Shown here one piece after another: positions 1 to 6,076 of a stretch of 6,898 bases of DNA. The stretch spans positions 1 to 6,898 of the forward strand of contig CAOJQZ010000100.1 of the NCBI GenBank assembly GCA_948441955.1, in the 5' to 3' direction. The position numbers and the translations under genes were made by a program. The DNA comes from an uncultured Lachnospiraceae bacterium (GTDB lineage Bacteria > Bacillota > Clostridia > Lachnospirales > Lachnospiraceae). Under the pieces are notes generated by a model. It made no database searches. It saw only the letters and a list, made by a program, of their open reading frames with translations, and was not told the origin of the DNA. How positions within the stretch are numbered: position 1 is the stretch's first letter; the number at the start of each line of letters is the position of its first letter.

Positions 1-111
1 TGGAAGGAAATAGGGGGAAACCGTTACTACCTGAACAGCAGCGGAGCGATGCAGACCGGCTGGCAGAAGATAGAGGGAACATGGTATTATCTGGAACGCT
101 CTGGAAGGTGG
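1..111 (+). repeat. Two tandem cell-wall-binding repeats (60-bp period, within coding sequence)
   Basis: Codons 1-20 (WKEIGGNRYYLNSSGAMQTG) and codons 21-37 (starting WQKIEGTWYYLE, ending SGRW) share the pattern W-x-x-I-x-G-x-x-Y-Y-L-x-x-S-G in register at a 60-bp period. At DNA level they are diverged, as expected for old protein repeats. The aromatic spacing fits CW_binding_1 (choline-binding) repeats, which pair up to hold choline or related wall ligands. More copies probably lie upstream of the window. Confidence 0.85.
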
Positions 112-501
112 GCTCCAGAATTAGAGCATACGTTTAACGATATAAAAAAATATACAAACGTACCTTATATATATGGAGGAAATACGGATTCAGGCTGGGA
201 TTGCAGCGGATTTGTGCAATGGGCGATCAATAAAATGAACGTGCTGATCCCCAGAACGACGATAGAACAGGTTAAAGCGGGAAAGCCTGTGGATATAAAG
301 GATCAATCATCCTGGAAACCGGGAGATCTGATTTTTTTCACAGGGTCAGGATATGTCAGCCATGTTGCGTTATATCTCGGTAACGGGCAGATGATGCATG
401 CGTTGAATGAAAAATATGGAACCTACATTACTGGGGTGCAGGAGTATGATGAGTGGGACAGATACAATGCGCTGTCACATGTGAGACGAATTCTATATTG
501 A
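1..501 (+). CDS. Cell-wall hydrolase, 3' part: wall-binding repeats plus NlpC/P60 domain (partial)
   Basis: The frame is open from base 1, so the gene begins upstream; the ATG at 49 lies inside a repeat and is not the start. The visible 166 codons begin with two aromatic cell-wall-binding (CW_binding_1 / choline-binding type) repeats, codons 1-37, then an NlpC/P60 cysteine-peptidase domain from about codon 40 to the stop. The catalytic Cys is in DCSGF (codon 68), the His is in the SHVALYLG motif (codon 121), and a further His follows in MMHA (codon 133), the usual order for the family. Such enzymes act outside the cell and cut peptidoglycan stem peptides, typically D-Glu-(gamma)-diamino-acid bonds; the repeats tether them to the wall or teichoic acid. 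Any signal peptide and further repeats would lie upstream. A 126-bp gap and a promoter separate it from the glycan operon, so it is probably transcribed separately. The fold is certain; the exact bond cut is unknown. Confidence 0.93.
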   Translation, partial: WKEIGGNRYYLNSSGAMQTGWQKIEGTWYYLERSGRWAPELEHTFNDIKKYTNVPYIYGGNTDSGWDCSGFVQWAINKMNVLIPRTTIEQVKAGKPVDIKDQSSWKPGDLIFFTGSGYVSHVALYLGNGQMMHALNEKYGTYITGVQEYDEWDRYNALSHVRRILY

Positions 502-572
502 ATAAAGGAAGCATAAAGGGGACAAAATAATTGAAATTGTAAGTCTTCTTTTGTTGTATTTATTGTAGAAAT

Positions 573-601
573 TTGGTACTATATGGGAAGTGTTTTATAA
601 T
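573..601 (+). promoter_or_regulatory. Candidate sigma-A promoter for the glycan operon
   Basis: A -35-like TTGGTA (573-578; 4 of 6 consensus bases) is followed by a 17-bp spacer and a perfect -10 TATAAT (596-601). Transcription would begin near 608, giving a leader of only about 20 nt before the ATG at 628. That leaves room for the ribosome site but not for a riboswitch or attenuator. No operator-like palindrome overlaps it. The fit is by eye only. Confidence 0.6.
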
Positions 602-613
602 TAATTGGTTTGT

Positions 614-620
614 AAGGGGA
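614..620 (+). promoter_or_regulatory. Ribosome binding site of the dehydratase gene
   Basis: AAGGGGA lies 7 nt upstream of the ATG at 628. The next in-frame ATG (637) would be 16 nt away, so this site decides in favour of 628. Confidence 0.75.
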
Positions 621-627
621 AATACTT

Positions 628-2577
628 ATGAAAAAGATGATTGACTTTAGGACATCCCGCACAAGAATGGTGCTGCTATGTCTTGTGGATATATTTACAA
701 TAATATTAGACAGCGCTTTGGCTCTGATTATCCGATTCCGTATTGATAATGGATGGGTTCCGGCAGAGTATGCGGCAAGCTCCAGAGCATATCTTCTGAT
801 TAATATTATATCTACTCTTATCTTATTTTTAGTACTGAATTTGTATAATAGTGTATGGTCCTTTGCCAGTATCACAGAGCTGACGAGAATTATAATAGCA
901 TGTGGTTTATCTACAGTTATCCAGGCGTTTGGGATGCAGCTCCTTGCGTATCCGATTCCAAGAAGCTATCATATTTTTTATTTTGCGTTAATGGTTACAA
1001 CCACTGTAGCGACAAGATTTTCCTACCGTTTTTTTCATATTGTAAAAAATAAGCTCCGTCTGGCAGGAAATCAAGGCAGAAGAGTTGAGCATACCATGAT
1101 TATCGGCGCAGGCGAAGCCGGAAGTATGATTATTCGGGAGATTAAGACAAGCTATGCGCTGAGCCGAAGGATTATGTGTGTAATAGACGACAATCCATCC
1201 AAAAAAGGCAAATATATACACGGAATTAAAATTGTCGGTGACAGGAAAGTTATCAAAGAATATGTTGATAAATACAAAATAGATGAAATTATATTGGCGA
1301 TTCCCTCAGCAAGCACAAAAACAACGAAGGAAATACTGCGCATTTGCAATGAGACGACCTGTAAATTAAAAGTTCTTCCGGGAATGTATCAGTTGATCAC
1401 GGAAGAAGTAAGTGTATCCAAGCTAAGGGAAGTATCTATTGAGGATTTACTTGGAAGAGATACCATTGAGATTGACCTTAACAGTGTTTTGAGCCATCTG
1501 GAGGACAAGACAGTTCTGGTAACAGGCGGCGGCGGTTCCATAGGAAGCGAGCTGTGCAGGCAGATTGCCGCGTATAAACCCAGACGTTTAATTATATTCG
1601 ATATATATGAAAATAATGCGTATGATATTCAGCAGGAATTACGGCGGAAATATCCAAGCCTGAATCTGAAGGTGCTGATTGGTTCCGTGAGAAATACAAA
1701 ACGTATAGAAATGGTCATGGAGAGATACCGTCCGGATATCATATACCATGCGGCGGCCCATAAGCATGTGCCCCTTATGGAGGACAGCCCTAATGAAGCA
1801 ATTAAAAATAATGTATTCGGAACCTATAAAACTGCAAGAGCCGCCGATAAATACGGGGTGAAAAAGTTCGTTTTAATTTCTACGGATAAGGCAGTAAATC
1901 CCACGAATATTATGGGGGCCTCAAAGCGTCTCTGTGAAATGATCGTTCAGACCTTCAGCAGATATTCGAAAACAGAATTTGTGGCCGTCCGGTTTGGAAA
2001 TGTTCTTGGAAGTAATGGGAGCGTGATTCCGCTGTTTAAGAAGCAGATGGAAGAAGGGGGCCCGGTCACTGTCACACATCCGGACATTATCCGGTATTTT
2101 ATGACAATACCGGAGGCGGTGTCTCTGGTTCTTCAGGCAGGAGCTTACGCAAAGGGCGGCGAGATATTTGTGCTGGATATGGGAGAACCGGTGAAGATTG
2201 CGGATCTTGCTAAAAATTTAATTCGTCTGTCAGGCTATACTCTTGGGGTGGATATGGACATTAAGTATACAGGTCTTCGTCCCGGAGAGAAGCTGTATGA
2301 GGAGATTTTGGTAGACGAAGAAGGGCTTCAGAAGACAGAAAATGAATTAATCTATATTGGCAAGCCCTTAGAATTTAACGAAGTGCATTTTCTGAGTGAG
2401 CTGAAGAAACTGGAGCGCGCTGCAGTGGAGGAACAATTTGATGTGAAAGAGATTGTGTCGGAAATTGTTAAGACATATCACATAAGGCCTGAGGATCAGA
2501 AGAGAGATCAGGAAATGTATAAAGAATTGTGCGAGCTGGGCAAAATAGGTCATGAAGGCCCGGTAATGGAGGAATAA
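628..2577 (+). CDS. Membrane-anchored UDP-HexNAc 4,6-dehydratase (CapD/PglF/WbpM type)
   Basis: This 649-residue protein has the full long-form architecture: about four membrane helices (roughly residues 13-33, 50-72, 83-108, 110-130), a first Rossmann-like domain with GAGEAG (160-165), and a C-terminal extended-SDR domain with the NAD-binding TGGGGSIGSE (299-308). The active site is S418-T-D420-K421 followed by M429-x3-K433, so the usual SDR Tyr is Met; this S-M-K form is typical of the large WbpM/PglF branch. These enzymes remove water from UDP-GlcNAc (or an epimer) to give UDP-2-acetamido-2,6-dideoxy-4-hexulose at the inner face of the membrane. It is the first gene after the candidate promoter, and its stop lies 1 nt before the aminotransferase, the expected next enzyme. 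An acidic, Lys/Glu-rich tail follows the SDR domain. Family assignment is firm; the stereochemistry of the product (GlcNAc or GalNAc series) cannot be read from sequence alone. Confidence 0.95.
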   Translation: MKKMIDFRTSRTRMVLLCLVDIFTIILDSALALIIRFRIDNGWVPAEYAASSRAYLLINIISTLILFLVLNLYNSVWSFASITELTRIIIACGLSTVIQAFGMQLLAYPIPRSYHIFYFALMVTTTVATRFSYRFFHIVKNKLRLAGNQGRRVEHTMIIGAGEAGSMIIREIKTSYALSRRIMCVIDDNPSKKGKYIHGIKIVGDRKVIKEYVDKYKIDEIILAIPSASTKTTKEILRICNETTCKLKVLPGMYQLITEEVSVSKLREVSIEDLLGRDTIEIDLNSVLSHLEDKTVLVTGGGGSIGSELCRQIAAYKPRRLIIFDIYENNAYDIQQELRRKYPSLNLKVLIGSVRNTKRIEMVMERYRPDIIYHAAAHKHVPLMEDSPNEAIKNNVFGTYKTARAADKYGVKKFVLISTDKAVNPTNIMGASKRLCEMIVQTFSRYSKTEFVAVRFGNVLGSNGSVIPLFKKQMEEGGPVTVTHPDIIRYFMTIPEAVSLVLQAGAYAKGGEIFVLDMGEPVKIADLAKNLIRLSGYTLGVDMDIKYTGLRPGEKLYEEILVDEEGLQKTENELIYIGKPLEFNEVHFLSELKKLERAAVEEQFDVKEIVSEIVKTYHIRPEDQKRDQEMYKELCELGKIGHEGPVMEE

Positions 2578-2578
2578 T

Positions 2579-3778
2579 ATGAAAGACATGCATATAGCGT
2601 TTTCACCGCCGGACATTACGGAAGAAGAGATTGCAGAGGTAGTAGACACATTAAAAAGCGGGTGGATAACCACCGGACCAAAGACAAAGAAATTTGAAAG
2701 AGAATTTGCAGAATTCTGCGGCGTCAGCCGGGCGGTTTGTCTGAATTCAGCAACGGCCTGTCTGGAAATGGCTCTGCGGTATCTTGGTATAGGCACGGGA
2801 GACGAAGTAATCACGTCCGCCTATACTTATACGGCGTCTGCAAGTGTAATTGCACATGTGGGTGCAAAAATTGTTCTGGTTGACGTTGCCGAAAATTCCT
2901 ATGAAATGGATTATGAAAAATTGGCCAATGCTGTTACCGGCAGGACAAAAGCGATTATCCCAGTAGATCTTGGCGGCGTAATGTGCGATTATGACCGTAT
3001 ATATCAAATTGTGGAGACGAAGAGAGCATTATTTTCACCTGCCAATGAGATTCAAAAGAAGATCGGACGTGTTGCAATTGTAACAGATGGAGCGCATGCG
3101 GCGGGAGCAGAGAGAAAAGGAAAAAGATGTGGACAGGAAGCCGATTTTACCAGTTTTTCTTTTCATGCGGTAAAAAATCTCACAACAGCAGAAGGAGGAG
3201 CTCTTGTCTGGAGACAGATAGAGGGGATTGATGACGATGAAATTTATAAGCAGATGATGCTGTTTTCACTTCACGGGCAGTCTAAGGACGCGCTTGCAAA
3301 AACCCAGCTTGGCGCATGGGAGTATGACATTGTAGCGCCTCTGTATAAATGTAATATGACCGACATTATGGCTGCATTAGGTCTGGCTCAGCTGAGACGC
3401 TATCATGAATTGCTTTTGCGCAGGAAAGAGATTATAAAAAAATATGATGAAGGCTTAAGAGATCTTCCTGTTACAGCGCTGAAACACTATGGAGAGGATT
3501 ATTCCTCCAGCGGACATCTCTACCTTGTACGCGTGCTGGGGAAGACCCGGGAGGAATGCAATAAAATAATAGAAAAAATGGCGGGAGCAGGAGTAGCAAC
3601 GAATGTACATTACAAACCGCTTCCTATGTTAAGCGCATATAAGAATCTGGGATTTGATATAAAGGATTATCCAGGCGCTTATGCAATGTTTGAAAATGAG
3701 ATTACTCTGCCGTTACATACAAAATTAACGGATGAAGAGGTGGCTTATATTATTGAAACATTTAGAAAGTGCATATAA
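2579..3778 (+). CDS. DegT/DnrJ/EryC1/StrS-family sugar-nucleotide aminotransferase
   Basis: This 399-residue, fold-type-I PLP enzyme probably transfers an amino group, usually from glutamate, to the C4 keto group made by the upstream dehydratase, giving a UDP-2-acetamido-4-amino-2,4,6-trideoxyhexose. Family marks in order are SGWITTGPKTKKFE near the N-terminus, the phosphate-contact stretch LNSATACLE, SAYTYTASASVI, the PLP-ring Asp in TDGAHAAGAE (D170), and the Schiff-base Lys in SFHAVKNLT (K199). The stretch between PVDLGG and TDGAHA is longer than in compact PglE/ArnB-type enzymes. The ATG at 2579 is preceded by GGAGGA (2568-2573, 5 nt spacing) inside the upstream gene's last codons, and only 1 nt separates the genes, so translation is probably coupled. 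The chemistry is confident. The product could be bacillosamine-type (gluco) or AATGal-type (galacto); no PglD-like acetyltransferase is visible nearby, which leans towards a free 4-amino group. Confidence 0.94.
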   Translation: MKDMHIAFSPPDITEEEIAEVVDTLKSGWITTGPKTKKFEREFAEFCGVSRAVCLNSATACLEMALRYLGIGTGDEVITSAYTYTASASVIAHVGAKIVLVDVAENSYEMDYEKLANAVTGRTKAIIPVDLGGVMCDYDRIYQIVETKRALFSPANEIQKKIGRVAIVTDGAHAAGAERKGKRCGQEADFTSFSFHAVKNLTTAEGGALVWRQIEGIDDDEIYKQMMLFSLHGQSKDALAKTQLGAWEYDIVAPLYKCNMTDIMAALGLAQLRRYHELLLRRKEIIKKYDEGLRDLPVTALKHYGEDYSSSGHLYLVRVLGKTREECNKIIEKMAGAGVATNVHYKPLPMLSAYKNLGFDIKDYPGAYAMFENEITLPLHTKLTDEEVAYIIETFRKCI

Positions 3779-3789
3779 GGAACAGTGAG

Positions 3790-4470
3790 ATGAGAAAGTG
3801 GGAAGAATTACCGGAACATATGCAAAATGAGGAAGTAAGATATTATTATGATATTTTACAGAGGCGAAAGATATCTTTAAAACTGAAGAGAATATTTGAT
3901 ATTATTCTTGCAGCAGTTCTGTTAACGATTTTATTGCCTGCGCTGCTCGTGATTAGTGTTTTAATAAAACTAGATTCAAAGGGGCCGGTATTGTTTAAAC
4001 AGATTCGGGTTACAGCATACGGAAAAAAATTCAGGATTTTAAAGTTCCGTACAATGGTTGAAAATGCGGAAAGTATGGGCGCTCAGGTCACGACTAAAGG
4101 AGACGGCAGAATAACACGGGTCGGACATATGCTGCGGAAGACAAGAATAGATGAATTTCCACAGCTTATCAATGTTCTTGCGGGTGACATGACTTTTGTG
4201 GGAACCAGGCCGGAAGTACCAAAATATACAAAAAGATATACAGATAAGATGAAAGCCACATGGCTTTTGCCGGCGGGAATCACTTCTCGGACAAGCATTG
4301 AATATAAGGATGAAGAACGTCTTTTGGAAAATGCGGAGAATGCAGATGAAGTGTATATAAAGGACGTGCTTCCAGCTAAAATGAGATACAATCTTAAGGA
4401 AATTGAAAAATTTAGTCTTATAAGAGACATTGATACAATGTTTCGTACTGTGACAGCAGTACTGCGATAA
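3790..4470 (+). CDS. Undecaprenyl-phosphate sugar-1-phosphate transferase (PglC/WcaJ superfamily)
   Basis: This 226-residue bacterial sugar transferase (PF02397 type) is the likely initiating enzyme: it moves a sugar-1-phosphate from UDP onto undecaprenyl phosphate at the cytoplasmic face. A hydrophobic re-entrant helix at about residues 36-60 carries the helix-breaking Pro (P50). The catalytic Asp-Glu pair is D121-E122 in TRIDEFPQL, followed by GDMTFVGTRPEVP (R140-P141-E142). After that it differs from PglC: the common GxTGxAQVxGR stretch is replaced by PAGITSRTSIEYKDEERLL, a distinct subgroup. An N-terminal extension of about 30 residues precedes the membrane helix. I chose the ATG at 3790 because AAGGA (3777-3781) sits 8 nt upstream; an in-frame GTG at 3769, overlapping the aminotransferase, has no good ribosome site. 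Its place after the dehydratase and aminotransferase implies the amino-sugar as substrate, by inference. Confidence 0.92.
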   Translation: MRKWEELPEHMQNEEVRYYYDILQRRKISLKLKRIFDIILAAVLLTILLPALLVISVLIKLDSKGPVLFKQIRVTAYGKKFRILKFRTMVENAESMGAQVTTKGDGRITRVGHMLRKTRIDEFPQLINVLAGDMTFVGTRPEVPKYTKRYTDKMKATWLLPAGITSRTSIEYKDEERLLENAENADEVYIKDVLPAKMRYNLKEIEKFSLIRDIDTMFRTVTAVLR

Positions 4471-4489
4471 GAAAGAGACGGCAGAGAAT

Positions 4490-5356
4490 ATGAAGAAATT
4501 AACAGAAGCAGAATTGAAGAAATTACAAAAAATAAATATTGATATGGCGAAGTGTTTTGTACAGTTTTGTAAAAAGCATAATCTGACCTGTTATCTTTGC
4601 GGCGGCGGATGTATTGGAACAGTCAGGCATCAGGGAATGATACCGTGGGATGACGATTTGGATTTTTTTATGCCGAGAAAGGATTATGAGCGGGCGTGGA
4701 GACTATGGAGGAGGAAGTCACCGAATCCAAAGTATGTGCTGGAAAAATCAGACGCATGTCATGTTGATCATAATCTTTTTTTTACAATCCGCGATAAGGA
4801 TACGACCTATATACGGCCATATCAGGAAAATCTGGATATTACCCATGGCGTTATACTTGATGTAATACCGCTGGACGGTTATCCGGACAGCAAAATGAAA
4901 AGAATGTTCCAATGCTTCTGGGCATTAATATATTCCTTGTATTGTTCTCAGGTAATACCGGAGAAACATGGAAAATTAATGGCCTTTTTGGGAACGGCGG
5001 CTTTGAGGCTGGTGCCTTCCAAGCGGGTACGTTACTGCATATGGCGTATGGCAGAAAAGAAAATGACAAAATATCCTATCGAAATGTGCAGTGGAATAAC
5101 AGAACTATGTACCGGACCTGGATATATGAAAAACTGGTATCCCAGAGAGGCCTTTGAAAAGGCGGTCTTTCTTCCTTTTGAAGACGGGGAGATGCCGGTT
5201 CCGATTGGTTATGACGCGTACTTAAGGACGGCGTTTGGAGACTATATGAAGCTGCCGCCTGAGGAAAAACGTGTGGGACATCATGAGGCAGTGTTTATGG
5301 ATCTTGACAGAAGCTATAAGGAATACAGGCATATTTATTATCTGAAGGAGGAGTAG
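4490..5356 (+). CDS. LicD-family phosphotransferase (phosphocholine or ribitol-phosphate donor)
   Basis: This 288-residue cytoplasmic protein has the LicD nucleotidyltransferase-fold signature: CGGGCIGTVRHQGMIPWDDD at residues 37-56 with L57-D58 next, supplying the metal-binding acids D54, D55, D56 and D58, and a second conserved stretch, DVIPLDG, at 124-130. Length fits the family. LicD proteins transfer phosphocholine from CDP-choline to teichoic acid or glycan sugars. The same domain family includes animal fukutin and FKRP, which transfer ribitol-5-phosphate from CDP-ribitol. Here it ends 3 nt before tarI and is followed by tarJ, the genes that make CDP-ribitol, and no choline genes (licA, licB, licC) are in the window. 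Ribitol-phosphate transfer is therefore a real alternative to phosphocholine transfer. It starts 19 nt after the sugar transferase, with only a weak purine-rich ribosome site (GAAAGAG at 4471-4477). The family is firm; the donor is open. Confidence 0.93.
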   Translation: MKKLTEAELKKLQKINIDMAKCFVQFCKKHNLTCYLCGGGCIGTVRHQGMIPWDDDLDFFMPRKDYERAWRLWRRKSPNPKYVLEKSDACHVDHNLFFTIRDKDTTYIRPYQENLDITHGVILDVIPLDGYPDSKMKRMFQCFWALIYSLYCSQVIPEKHGKLMAFLGTAALRLVPSKRVRYCIWRMAEKKMTKYPIEMCSGITELCTGPGYMKNWYPREAFEKAVFLPFEDGEMPVPIGYDAYLRTAFGDYMKLPPEEKRVGHHEAVFMDLDRSYKEYRHIYYLKEE

Positions 5357-5359
5357 GAT

Positions 5360-6076
5360 ATGATTTTTGGAGGAATCCTGGCGGGCGGTACTGGTTCGAG
5401 GATGAATATTTCAGATATGCCCAAGCAGTTTTTGAATTTGGGGGACAAGCCGATTATTATCCACACTTTAGAGAAATTTTTGGTGTGTCCGCAGATCGAT
5501 TATATCTATATCGGTGTGCATGAGAACTGGCTGCTTCATATGGAAGATCTGATAGAGAAATATATTAAGATAAAGAAAGAGTCCATTCGTGTAGTGGCGG
5601 GCGGAGAAGACCGCAACAGTACGATCATGAATATTATAGCGGCAATTGAAAAGGATTTTGGCGAGAGCGACGAGAATTATATTGTTACGCATGATTCCGT
5701 GCGCCCGTTTATAACGGCAAGGATATTAAAGGATAATGTGGACGCGGTATTAAAGTATAAGGCTTGCGATACGGTGGTAAGCGCTGTAGATACGATTGTA
5801 ATGTCAGAGGACGGAAATGTTATCAGCGGAATTCCGGATAGGAAAAAAATGTATCAGGGACAGACCCCCCAGAGCTTTCAGATAAATCTACTAAAAGCTC
5901 TGTATGTGAAACTGAGTGATGAGGAAAAGAGTATTCTTACAGATGCCTGCAAGATATGTGTTGTCAGACAGACGCCAGTATATCTGGTTGAGGGAGAGAA
6001 CTCCAATCTTAAGATAACGACGGTGAGCGACTATAAGATAGCCCAGGCAATGGTAGGAGGAAAGTATATTGATTAG
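5360..6076 (+). CDS. tarI: D-ribitol-5-phosphate cytidylyltransferase
   Basis: TarI converts D-ribitol-5-phosphate and CTP to CDP-ribitol, the donor for ribitol-phosphate units of teichoic acid or capsule. The 238-residue length matches TarI. The CTP-binding motif is LAGGTGSRM (7-15) followed by P21-K22-Q23-F24; the double Gly is the TarI form, where IspD normally has LAAG. Further TarI-like stretches are VAGGEDRNSTIMNI, VTHDSVRPF (metal/substrate Asp at 112, Arg at 115), MYQGQTPQSFQINLLK, and LSDEEKSILTDACKI, which I recall as nearly identical in Staphylococcus aureus TarI. A strong AAGGAGG (5345-5351) lies 8 nt before the ATG, within the end of licD. The downstream neighbour is tarJ, overlapping by 8 nt, which confirms the ribitol pathway over an isoprenoid (IspD) role. 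Soluble and cytoplasmic. Confidence 0.95.
   Translation: MIFGGILAGGTGSRMNISDMPKQFLNLGDKPIIIHTLEKFLVCPQIDYIYIGVHENWLLHMEDLIEKYIKIKKESIRVVAGGEDRNSTIMNIIAAIEKDFGESDENYIVTHDSVRPFITARILKDNVDAVLKYKACDTVVSAVDTIVMSEDGNVISGIPDRKKMYQGQTPQSFQINLLKALYVKLSDEEKSILTDACKICVVRQTPVYLVEGENSNLKITTVSDYKIAQAMVGGKYID
6055..6061 (+). promoter_or_regulatory. Strong Shine-Dalgarno site selecting the TTG start of tarJ
   Basis: AGGAGGA lies inside the last codons of tarI, 7 nt before TTG at 6069. No ATG or GTG occurs at the right distance in the tarJ frame, so this near-perfect site decides the rare start. It also ties tarJ translation to passage of ribosomes finishing tarI. Confidence 0.85.

Larger units (their letters stand above)
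502..627 (+). other. Intergenic region between hydrolase and glycan operon
   Basis: This 126-bp AT-rich gap is the only sizeable non-coding stretch in the window. It holds the candidate promoter at 573-601 and the ribosome site at 614-620. I looked for a GC-rich hairpin followed by a T-run to end the hydrolase transcript and found none; the T-rich stretch near 544-564 has no convincing stem before it. Read-through from the hydrolase gene therefore cannot be excluded. Confidence 0.6.

Noticed and set aside
502..570. Rho-independent terminator after the hydrolase gene
   Set aside because: A T-rich stretch exists, but no GC-rich inverted repeat stands before it.
554..582. Alternative promoter: TTGTAT, 17-bp spacer, extended -10 TGGTACTAT
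   Set aside because: Possible, but weaker than the TTGGTA-17-TATAAT pair just downstream; kept only as a secondary candidate.
608..627. Riboswitch or attenuator upstream of the operon
   Set aside because: If the TATAAT promoter is right, the leader is about 20 nt, too short for such an element, and no hairpin is seen.
579..875. 98-codon minus-strand open frame across the promoter region
   Set aside because: It is antisense to the dehydratase membrane segment, with no convincing ribosome site or family resemblance.
2368..2814. 148-codon open frame on the minus strand
   Set aside because: It lies opposite the end of the dehydratase and the start of the aminotransferase, both strongly supported, and its translation looks like no protein family I know.
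3769..4470. GTG 3769 as the start of the sugar transferase
   Set aside because: No ribosome site precedes it, while ATG 3790 has AAGGA at 8 nt.
5360..6076. Naming this gene ispD (2-C-methyl-D-erythritol 4-phosphate cytidylyltransferase)
   Set aside because: The two families are homologous, but LAGGTGSRM with double Gly, the MYQGQTPQSF and SDEEKSILTDACK stretches, and the overlapping tarJ all point to TarI.
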